Assembly (NCBI GenBank): GCA_916720335.1
Contig: CAKAQU010000100.1
Span: 1 to 5,986, forward strand
Source of the DNA: an uncultured Moraxella sp.
GTDB taxonomy: Bacteria; Pseudomonadota; Gammaproteobacteria; Pseudomonadales; Moraxellaceae
DNA length: 5,986 nucleotides
Direction of reading: 5' to 3'
The notes under the pieces were generated by a model that searched no databases, was not told the origin of the DNA, and saw only the letters and a list, made by a program, of their open reading frames with translations. Both the position numbers and the translations under genes were made by a program. The number at the start of each line of letters is the position of its first letter. The stretch's first letter is position 1. Positions 1 through 5,444 of this stretch are shown piece by piece.

Positions 1-73
1 AACAGCAAATTGCTACCTTGTAAGACAACTTGATAATATCAATTTCATCAGGGGTTAACGTAAAAAAATCCAT
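1..73 (-). CDS. modB: Molybdate ABC transporter permease ModB, N-terminal fragment (runs off the window)
   Basis: ModB is the inner-membrane permease of the ModABC molybdate importer. Only the first 24 codons lie in the window. They begin with ATG at 73 and read MDFFTLTPDEIDIIKLSYKV followed by AICC. The stretch LTPDEIDIIKLSYKV lines up with the start of E. coli ModB (LTDPEWQAVLLSLKV), just before the first membrane segment. The start lies 25 bp after the modA stop on the same strand, which is the usual modA-modB order. The ribosome binding site is weak, so translation may depend on coupling to modA. The assignment rests on this short N-terminal match plus position after modA. The rest of the gene, and any modC, lie beyond the left edge. 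Confidence 0.82.
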   Translation of the reverse strand, partial: MDFFTLTPDEIDIIKLSYKVAICC

Positions 74-98
74 TTTTCAGCCAATATCTTTAAGTTGA

Positions 99-860
99 TT
101 ACTGCAATACACTAAAGCCGTGTTTTTTATAAACCGCTTTTGCTTCATTGCTTTGCAGATACTCATAAAAACGTTTTGAATTCGCATCTGTATTTATCAT
201 TCCAATAGGATACACAATTGGATTATGTGTTGCTAAAGGAAATGTACCCACTACTTTAACATTTTTAGACGCAGCAGCATCAGTAGCATAAACAATACCA
301 AGCTGACATTCGCCACGACTTACAAAATTCAGTGCAGCGCGCACATCTTCAGTTTCGACAAGACGCTTGGAAATGCTTGACCACCAGTTTAAGTTATTTA
401 AGGCTTGTTTGGCGTATTTGCCAACAGGAACGCTGTTGGTATTACCTGTACATAATTTTCCAGTAAAAGCAGCATCAATATTGAAATTTTTATCAAATTT
501 AATGTTGGTTTTGATAGGATTTTTAACAGGAGTGATTAAAACCAAACGGTTACCCAATAAATTTTTACGGTGAGTAGCGCTGACTTTACCTTTATTTTCC
601 AAATAATCCATCCAAGCCAAATCTGCTGAAATAAATACATCAGCGGAAGCACCCTGCTCAATTTGACGAGCTAACGTTGATGATGCGGCATAAGAAGTTT
701 TTACTTTTGCATTATGTTTTTTTTCATATTTTGCTTTTAGCTCATTGATAGCATCCGTCATACTAGCGGCAGCATAGATGGTTTCAGCAACTGCCGAATA
801 AGAAATGCTTGCTAGTACAAGCGCCAATGTGGTTTGATAAAAAACAGATTTAACAGACAT
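99..860 (-). CDS. modA: Molybdate-binding periplasmic protein ModA
   Basis: This is the periplasmic solute-binding protein that captures molybdate (and usually tungstate) and delivers it to ModB/ModC. It has 253 residues. The N-terminus is a Sec signal peptide with a basic start (MSVK), a hydrophobic core at about 9-20, and a probable cut after SAVA (residue 25). Residues expected to bind the oxyanion by alignment to E. coli ModA are Ser33 (AAASMTDA), Ser60 (ASSTLARQIE), Val146 (SVPVGKYAK), Val173 (EDVRAAL) and Tyr191 (GIVYATDA). ATG at 860 was chosen because AAAGG (868-872) sits 7 bases upstream and the signal peptide starts cleanly there. The frame stays open to a GTG at 917, but that would add 19 residues before the signal peptide and overlap the likely promoter. 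Two oddities: Cys137 and Cys185 replace alanines of the E. coli protein, and the usual GDP loop reads GNT. It probably leads an operon with modB and is divergent from can. Confidence 0.95.
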   Translation of the reverse strand: MSVKSVFYQTTLALVLASISYSAVAETIYAAASMTDAINELKAKYEKKHNAKVKTSYAASSTLARQIEQGASADVFISADLAWMDYLENKGKVSATHRKNLLGNRLVLITPVKNPIKTNIKFDKNFNIDAAFTGKLCTGNTNSVPVGKYAKQALNNLNWWSSISKRLVETEDVRAALNFVSRGECQLGIVYATDAAASKNVKVVGTFPLATHNPIVYPIGMINTDANSKRFYEYLQSNEAKAVYKKHGFSVLQ

Positions 861-907
861 AATCTTACCTTTACATTTAACAAATACACTAAAATACTTC
901 AGTAAGG

Positions 908-916
908 ATTCTAACA
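908..916 (-). promoter_or_regulatory. Candidate extended -10 promoter for modAB
   Basis: On the minus strand this reads TG-T-TAGAAT, an extended -10 element with 5 of 6 matches to TATAAT. I see no good -35 at normal spacing (ATACCT at 17 bp). Transcription would start near 901, giving a leader of about 40 bases to the modA ATG. It abuts the alternative GTG at 917, which argues against that upstream start. This is a pattern match only. Confidence 0.35.
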
Positions 917-978
917 CTTTCTAATCATTTAGGTATACTTCTTTAGAGGTATTTTTATTAAATCCTAATAGGCATGAC

Positions 979-999
979 TTAACATAATGATTATGTTAA
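979..999. promoter_or_regulatory. Perfect 21-bp palindrome, likely operator, between modA and can
   Basis: The arms TTAACATAAT (979-988) and ATTATGTTAA (990-999) are exact reverse complements around a single central G (989). Symmetry ends there: the next outer pair is C978/T1000. The site lies 31 bp before the can ATG and 118 bp before the modA ATG, in a divergent region. It has no GC-rich stem or U-run, so it does not look like a terminator. A site for a homodimeric regulator is the simplest reading. The sequence does not match Fur, Zur or PurR consensus sites as I know them, and it resembles the ModE site only loosely through its TAAC outer arms. The regulator is unknown. Confidence 0.5.
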
Positions 1000-1006
1000 T
1001 TTAAAT
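979..1006 (+). promoter_or_regulatory. Candidate can promoter overlapping the palindrome
   Basis: TTAACA (979-984, 5 of 6 to TTGACA) is followed after 16 bp by TTAAAT (1001-1006, 4 of 6 to TATAAT). Transcription would start near 1012, leaving a leader of about 18 bases. The palindrome would then cover the -35 and most of the spacer, the layout of a repressor site. An alternative -10, TATACT at 934-939, would put the palindrome inside an untranslated leader of about 85 bases. In an AT-rich region such matches arise by chance, so confidence is low. Confidence 0.25.
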
Positions 1007-1030
1007 CAACACATTGTTTTTATAGAAGTA

Positions 1031-1660
1031 ATGACTATGATTAGCGATTTATTAAAAAATAATGCCAAATGGGCTGAAGAATTAAGTCATGATAATCCTG
1101 ACTATTTCCCAAACCTAGCGCGACAACAATCGCCAAAATATCTTTGGATTGGGTGCTCAGATAGCCGAGTTCCCGCCAATGAAGTTGTTGGGCTAAAACC
1201 TGGAGAGCTGTTTGTTCATCGTAATGTTGCTAATATGGTCGTTGCAACGGATATGAATTTATTGTCCGTTTTGCAATACGCTGTTGATGTGTTAAAAATT
1301 GAGCATATTATTGTTTGTGGTCATTATGGCTGTGGCGGCATTCGGGCGGCATTGCAACATACTGAATATGGACTGATTGATAATTGGTTGCGTTCTTTAA
1401 AAGGGCTTCGCTATCAGTATCGGGATATGTTTGAAGGATTGAATTTTGAAGAACAAGTTAATCTACTTGCTGAAATGAATGTTCGGCGTCAGGTTACCAA
1501 CATTTCACACACTACCATTGTTCAAAATGCTTGGTTTCGTGGTGAAAAAGTTGCCGTTCATGGCTGGATTTATGATTTAAAAGATGGTTTGATTCAAGAT
1601 TTAGGTATAAGTATCAATCAAGCCAAACAGCTAGAAGATACTTTTTTATACACACCCTAA
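1031..1660 (+). CDS. can: Beta-class carbonic anhydrase (type II, Can family)
   Basis: This is a cytoplasmic zinc enzyme that interconverts CO2 and bicarbonate, supplying bicarbonate to carboxylases. It has 209 residues against 220 in E. coli Can. Zinc ligands and the catalytic dyad are Cys42, Asp44 and Arg46 (CSDSR), His98 and Cys101 (HYGCGG), at the same numbers as in E. coli. The non-catalytic bicarbonate-site residues of type II enzymes are also present: Trp39, Arg64 and Tyr181. The enzyme is therefore expected to be a pH- and bicarbonate-responsive tetramer (family knowledge, not seen directly). The start is uncertain. ATG at 1031 keeps the E. coli numbering, but the only Shine-Dalgarno-like sequence, AGAAG (1024-1028), is just 2 bases away; it is better placed for the ATG at 1037 (207 residues). 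The gene is single, divergent from modA and convergent with purF. Confidence 0.96.
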   Translation: MTMISDLLKNNAKWAEELSHDNPDYFPNLARQQSPKYLWIGCSDSRVPANEVVGLKPGELFVHRNVANMVVATDMNLLSVLQYAVDVLKIEHIIVCGHYGCGGIRAALQHTEYGLIDNWLRSLKGLRYQYRDMFEGLNFEEQVNLLAEMNVRRQVTNISHTTIVQNAWFRGEKVAVHGWIYDLKDGLIQDLGISINQAKQLEDTFLYTP

Positions 1661-1688
1661 ATCTGAATCAATCATTTAAATAATTCAA

Positions 1689-3197
1689 TCATTCAATTCC
1701 AGAAACATCCACTGGAGTATTGACAGGTGCTTTTTTGGCATTATCTGCTCTTTTAGCTTTTAGATTCGCTAAATAAGCATCATCAATATTGCCAGCAACG
1801 TATTTACCATCAAATACTGAACAATCAAAACTGTCCACACGACTGTATTTGGTGTTATTAACCGCGTGGATTAAGTCATCCAAATCTTGAAAAATCAAGC
1901 GGTCAGCACCGATAATTTGACGAACTTCATCAACGGTACGACCTGATGAGATAAGTTCACTTTTAACAGGCATATCAATGCCGTAAACATTTGGATAAAT
2001 AACAGGTGGTGCAACGGATGCAAAAAAGACATTTTTTGCCCCTGCATCTCTTGCCATTTGGATAATTTCATAACAAGTTGTTCCTCGAACAATCGAGTCA
2101 TCAACCAAAAGCACGTTACGATTTTTAAATTCTAATGGAATTGCATTTAATTTTTGACGAACTGATTTTTTACGCAATGATTGACCGGGCATAATGAAAG
2201 TGCGTCCAATATAGCGATTTTTATTAAAACCTTCGCGATATTTCACATTTAAATGCAGTGCCAATTCAAGAGCTGAGTTTCTAGACGTATCAGGGATTGG
2301 AACAACCACATCAATCCCGTGATTCTCGCCCCATTCTTTTAAGATATGTTTGGCAAGTTTTTCACCCATACGCATGCGAGCTTTATGCACCGAAATATTA
2401 TCAATGATAGAATCAGGGCGAGCAAAATATACGTATTCAAAAATACATGGTGTGTGTTTAGCAGCGGCGACGCATTGTTTGGTATAAAGCTGATAATCCA
2501 AATCAATAAAAATAGCTTCCCCGGGAGCAACGTCTCTAACCACCTCAAAACCCAAAGCAGTCAACGCCACAGATTCTGAGGCAACCATATATTCCACACC
2601 TTTTTCGGTTTTACGCTGACCATATACCAAAGGACGAATACCATTTGGGTCTCTAAATGCCAAAATGCCATGTCCAGCAATCATTGCAACCACAGCATAC
2701 GCCCCTTGGCAACGCTCATAAACGGCTTTTAGAGCATGAAAAATATCATCAGGAGTTAAATTGGGCTGGTCAAATTCTTGAAGTTCATGTGCAAAAATAT
2801 TTAACAAAACTTCTGAATCTGAATCCGTATTTAAATGACGACGATCAATTTCATAGAGTTCTTTTGCCAAAACTTCAGCATTGGTTAAATTGCCATTATG
2901 CGCTAAAGTGATTCCATAAGGTGAATTAACATAAAAAGGCTGAGCCTCTGCTATACTTGATGTGCCAGCTGTTGGATAACGCACATGACCAATTCCAAAA
3001 TTTCCCACCAAACGCATCATATGTTTATCCAAAAACACATCGCGCACCATGCCATTATCTTTACGTAGATAAACTCGATTATCTTTTAAAGTGGCAATAC
3101 CTGCTGCATCTTGTCCACGATGCTGAAGCATGGTCAAGCCATCATAAAGCATCTGATTTACAGGTTCATAAGCACAAATACCAATTACACCACACAT
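1689..3197 (-). CDS. purF: Amidophosphoribosyltransferase PurF
   Basis: PurF catalyses the committed step of purine synthesis: PRPP plus glutamine gives 5-phosphoribosylamine, glutamate and pyrophosphate. It has 502 residues, close to the 505 of E. coli. The N-terminal Ntn-hydrolase glutaminase begins MCGVIGI, so Cys2 becomes the catalytic N-terminal cysteine after Met removal. There is no propeptide, unlike the Bacillus type. Other glutaminase motifs are HRGQDAAGI (26-34), the Arg73 region, HNGNLTN (100-106) with the oxyanion Asn101-Gly102, and NTDSDSE (123-129). The C-terminal phosphoribosyltransferase domain has the flexible loop around 329-351 and the PRPP motif VLLVDDSIVRGTT (362-374). 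The ATG at 3197 is fixed by the required Cys2; its ribosome site (GGGGTAGG) is modest. It lies 47 bp after cvpA on the same strand, the classic cvpA-purF pair. No PurR-type box is visible in the gap. No key residue appears to be missing. Confidence 0.98.
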   Translation of the reverse strand: MCGVIGICAYEPVNQMLYDGLTMLQHRGQDAAGIATLKDNRVYLRKDNGMVRDVFLDKHMMRLVGNFGIGHVRYPTAGTSSIAEAQPFYVNSPYGITLAHNGNLTNAEVLAKELYEIDRRHLNTDSDSEVLLNIFAHELQEFDQPNLTPDDIFHALKAVYERCQGAYAVVAMIAGHGILAFRDPNGIRPLVYGQRKTEKGVEYMVASESVALTALGFEVVRDVAPGEAIFIDLDYQLYTKQCVAAAKHTPCIFEYVYFARPDSIIDNISVHKARMRMGEKLAKHILKEWGENHGIDVVVPIPDTSRNSALELALHLNVKYREGFNKNRYIGRTFIMPGQSLRKKSVRQKLNAIPLEFKNRNVLLVDDSIVRGTTCYEIIQMARDAGAKNVFFASVAPPVIYPNVYGIDMPVKSELISSGRTVDEVRQIIGADRLIFQDLDDLIHAVNNTKYSRVDSFDCSVFDGKYVAGNIDDAYLANLKAKRADNAKKAPVNTPVDVSGIE

Positions 3198-3244
3198 AGA
3201 CCTACCCCAAATACAAGGAATGTTTTAAAGACTAAATTACAATA

Positions 3245-3727
3245 TTACAATTTGGATTCATTGACAGCATCTATCAAGACTTCTTTAGCGACAGGAGTAA
3301 AAAATAAAAGTTTTTCAGCAATATAAGACTGCTGCCATAAATTAAATTTATTAAAAATAGGTGAAAAAATAGTTAAGAAAATCAATATCTTAAATAAATT
3401 TTTACTAGCACCTAAAATCGCTCCAAGACTTTTATCTACTATAGTTAATTTAAAAAAGGCTAAAATTTTTAATAAAAACCAAACAATGATATGCCCAACC
3501 ATCAAGACAAGCATGCTAATGGCACAAAACGCCAAAGCAAGCTGCCCAAGATGACTATCAGCAATTCCACGAAACAAAGGAGCAAGCACAGAAGCAAATT
3601 TAAATCCTAAAAACCAAGCACAAATCCAAGCAATCAAAGATAAGATGGTTTTTACAGCACCCAAACAAAAACCACGCCATGCCCCAAAAAGAATAAATAG
3701 GATAATAATACTATCAAATAAATTCAT
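3245..3727 (-). CDS. cvpA: CvpA family inner-membrane protein
   Basis: This small, very hydrophobic protein has 160 residues (E. coli CvpA has 162). There are probably four membrane segments, at about 2-17, 24-47, 62-86 and 100-122, followed by a short amphipathic tail. Family marks are the N-terminal GAWRGFCLGAVK (15-26) and VDKSLGAILGASK (97-109). CvpA is named for its need in colicin V production in E. coli; its molecular role is poorly defined and I do not assign one here. A TTG directly before the ATG could extend the protein by one residue, but ATG at 3727 is more likely. The Shine-Dalgarno is weak, and the start lies only 15 bp after the pyrD stop, so translational coupling is plausible. 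It sits directly upstream of purF, as in E. coli, which supports the identification. Confidence 0.92.
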   Translation of the reverse strand: MNLFDSIIILFILFGAWRGFCLGAVKTILSLIAWICAWFLGFKFASVLAPLFRGIADSHLGQLALAFCAISMLVLMVGHIIVWFLLKILAFFKLTIVDKSLGAILGASKNLFKILIFLTIFSPIFNKFNLWQQSYIAEKLLFFTPVAKEVLIDAVNESKL

Positions 3728-3742
3728 CAATACTGTCTTTTA

Positions 3743-4789
3743 TTATGAATTATTATTGACATTTTCTTTATCCAAAAAACTAGCAATCGATTGTATGCAG
3801 TTTTCAACCAAGGAAGGTCCACGATAAATCAAACCCGAATAAACTTGCACTGCGGTGGCACCTGCTTTGATTTTTTTAACCGCTAAATCTCCATTATCAA
3901 TACCACCAACCCCAATAATATCAACTCTACCTTCTAGACGTTGAGCAAATTTGGATAAAATTACCGTGCTGTGATGACTAAGTGGTCTACCAGAAAGTCC
4001 ACCCACTTCATCACCATATTTATCATCTTCTACACCAACTCTAGATAATGTAGTATTTGTGGCTATCAAACCATCGATATCAAAGTCAAGTAAGTTTTTA
4101 GCAATTTCATCAATTTGCTCATCTTCTAAATCTGGTGCAATTTTTAAAGCAAGTGGGACATAAAAACCATAATTATTCGCTAAACGCGCATGACAATTTC
4201 TGATACCATCTAATAATTTGGCAAGTGCCGAGCCACTCTGTAGATCGCGTAAATTTTTAGTATTTGGGCTAGAGATATTGATTGTAATATAGCTGGCATA
4301 AGGATAAACACGTTCTAAACAATAAACGTAATCATCTAAAGCATTTTCCACAGGTGTTATGGCATTTTTGCCAATATTGATTCCTAAAACACCTTTATAT
4401 TTTGCTCTTTTAACATTTTCAATTAGTTTATCAACGCCATCATTGTTAAAACCCATGCGGTTGATGATTGCCCCGGCTTCAGGCAGACGAAATAAACGCG
4501 GTTTTTCGTTACCTAGTTGGGGTTTAGGGGTTACTGTACCAATCTCCAAAAACCCAAAGCCAAGTTCAGATAATGCATCAATATATTCACCATTTTTATC
4601 CAAGCCAGCGGCTAAACCAACGGGATTAGAAAGATAAATACCCATACAATTGGTAATCATTTCTTGTCTAGGATATACAAAGCCAAGCAAATGGGCATTA
4701 TGAACCTTTTTTAAAATTTCCAAGGTCAATTCATGGGCTTCTTCAGGGTTTTTTTTAAATAAAAACGGACGAATAAGGTTATAAGACAT
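3743..4789 (-). CDS. pyrD: Dihydroorotate dehydrogenase (quinone), class 2, PyrD
   Basis: PyrD oxidises dihydroorotate to orotate in pyrimidine synthesis, passing electrons through FMN to membrane quinone. It has 348 residues (E. coli 336). The N-terminal extension (about 1-40, with FLFKKNPEEAHELTLEILKK) is the amphipathic helical part that marks class 2 enzymes and forms the quinone and membrane site. The barrel carries LDKNG (63-67), IGTVTPKPQ (83-91), NRMGFNN (110-116), GINIGKN (136-142), NISSPNT (171-177) with the probable catalytic base Ser174, ALKIAPD (214-220) with Lys216, TNTT (244-247), GGLSG (263-267), GVGGI (293-297) and YSGLIYRGP (317-325). The tail is asparagine-rich (NVNNNS). 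The ATG at 4789 has GGAA (4797-4800) 7 bases upstream. A run of eight A covers codons 11-14. It is the first gene of the likely pyrD-cvpA-purF unit. Confidence 0.98.
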   Translation of the reverse strand: MSYNLIRPFLFKKNPEEAHELTLEILKKVHNAHLLGFVYPRQEMITNCMGIYLSNPVGLAAGLDKNGEYIDALSELGFGFLEIGTVTPKPQLGNEKPRLFRLPEAGAIINRMGFNNDGVDKLIENVKRAKYKGVLGINIGKNAITPVENALDDYVYCLERVYPYASYITINISSPNTKNLRDLQSGSALAKLLDGIRNCHARLANNYGFYVPLALKIAPDLEDEQIDEIAKNLLDFDIDGLIATNTTLSRVGVEDDKYGDEVGGLSGRPLSHHSTVILSKFAQRLEGRVDIIGVGGIDNGDLAVKKIKAGATAVQVYSGLIYRGPSLVENCIQSIASFLDKENVNNNS

Positions 4790-4822
4790 GAAAAATTTCC
4801 GCGTCGTTAAATTTAAATCAAA

Positions 4823-4831
4823 ATTATATCA
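4823..4831 (-). promoter_or_regulatory. Extended -10 promoter for pyrD-cvpA-purF
   Basis: The minus strand reads TG-A-TATAAT, a perfect -10 hexamer with the extended TGN motif. Transcription would start near 4816, leaving a leader of about 27 bases to the pyrD ATG. No good -35 is present at 17 bp, which extended -10 promoters do not strictly need. It sits in the 103-bp gap after sixA and suggests that pyrD heads its own transcript. No obvious operator or attenuator is visible around it. Confidence 0.6.
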
Positions 4832-4872
4832 TAAATTAGTATCAAAACCTAAATAGACAATTTGATTTTATC

Positions 4873-4892
4873 AGTCATTGAAAATAATGACT
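4873..4892 (-). terminator. Hairpin right after the sixA stop, possible weak terminator
   Basis: A perfect 7-bp inverted repeat (AGTCATT and AATGACT) encloses a 6-base loop and starts immediately after the sixA TAG. Its position between sixA and the pyrD promoter fits an mRNA 3' end. The stem is AT-rich and is followed by GATAAAATC instead of a run of U, so it is not a typical intrinsic terminator. It may act as a weak terminator or as a 3'-end stabilising structure. Confidence 0.3.
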
Positions 4893-5402
4893 CTAAGGCT
4901 GAACTGGTATAAAACCCGTTATTTTGGTTGCTAGACCATTAGCAAAAACGGATGTTTTTAACACTTGGCATTCAGCCAATTCAAAATTTTCTGGATGAAG
5001 TTCTGTTAATATACCAACCAACTTTGCGATAATGGGCATATGACACACAATGACAATACAACGTTCTGGGAAATTTTCATGGTCAAAAATTTGTCCAAAT
5101 TCACGTTCTATTAGATTGGCAATATCCAAAACAGCTGCTTTAGGGTCATCATCAGGTGTGATACTATCTAAAAAGGTAAGTTTTGTATTGTGGTTCTGAG
5201 TTGTTAAATTTCTTTGTAAAATTTCGGCAGTTTGTTTGGCTCTAATATATGGACTGCTGATAATTAAATCAGGTGCAAAATTAGCTAGAACATAATCGGC
5301 GGTTTGTTTAGCTTGTTTTTGTCCAAAATCAGTTAAGGCGCGATCAGCATCATCAGCACAGTAAGGGGCAGCTTGCCCATGTCGGATAAATAATAATTGC
5401 AT
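4893..5402 (-). CDS. sixA: Phosphohistidine phosphatase SixA
   Basis: This is a small cytoplasmic histidine-phosphatase-superfamily enzyme of 169 residues (E. coli SixA has 161). The phosphate pocket is visible as RHG at 7-9 with the nucleophile His8, Arg54 in SSPYIRAKQTAE (49-60), and His121 in VCHMP (119-123). The protein is compact and has no inserted cap domain, as expected for the SixA branch and unlike phosphoglycerate mutases. E. coli SixA removes phosphate from histidine in signalling proteins, first described for ArcB and later for the nitrogen-PTS protein NPr; which substrate applies here cannot be read from the sequence. The start is ATG at 5402 with a GAGAA-type ribosome site. It lies 42 bp downstream of gpsA on the same strand, so the two are probably cotranscribed. 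Another small phosphatase of the same superfamily is the only realistic alternative. Confidence 0.93.
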   Translation of the reverse strand: MQLLFIRHGQAAPYCADDADRALTDFGQKQAKQTADYVLANFAPDLIISSPYIRAKQTAEILQRNLTTQNHNTKLTFLDSITPDDDPKAAVLDIANLIEREFGQIFDHENFPERCIVIVCHMPIIAKLVGILTELHPENFELAECQVLKTSVFANGLATKITGFIPVQP

Positions 5403-5444
5403 GATAATTTCTCAAATAGTAGCTTAATCAAAAGATCGGTTATT

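Noticed and set aside
861..917. Longer ModA starting at GTG 917
   Set aside because: It would put 19 residues in front of a normal signal peptide and overlaps the likely -10. The ATG at 860 has a well-spaced AAAGG.
894..941. Repeated ATACTTC (894-900 and 935-941) and AGGTAT (931-936 and 947-952) upstream of modA
   Set aside because: Six- and seven-base repeats in a short AT-rich region are expected by chance. They are not regularly spaced and lack symmetry.
979..999. Palindrome as a Zur or Fur box (tempting because carbonic anhydrase uses zinc)
   Set aside because: The Zur half-site order TGTTATA-N-TATAACA is inverted relative to the AACATAAT-G-ATTATGTT seen here, and the Fur 19-mer agrees only in its AT-rich core.
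1661..1688. Possible bidirectional terminator between the convergent can and purF ends
   Set aside because: Only a 5-bp TGAAT/ATTCA repeat 14 bases apart and an ATTTAAAT palindrome are present. There is no GC stem or T-run, so no terminator can be supported.
2657..3199. Plus-strand open frames opposite purF
   Set aside because: They are antisense to a clearly coding, conserved PurF frame, show no recognisable domains, and have histidine/leucine-rich compositions typical of shadow frames.
4359..4637. Plus-strand open frame of 92 codons opposite pyrD
   Set aside because: It lies wholly within the conserved FMN-binding part of pyrD on the other strand. No family resemblance or ribosome binding site supports it.
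4749..4756. Run of eight A (minus strand) in pyrD codons 11-14, forming an in-frame A-AAA-AAC slippery heptamer
   Set aside because: A -1 shift would hit a stop at once (CCC TGA), giving no useful product. Lysine-rich AT-rich genes often carry such runs, and modA has another at 717-724. No downstream stimulatory structure was seen.
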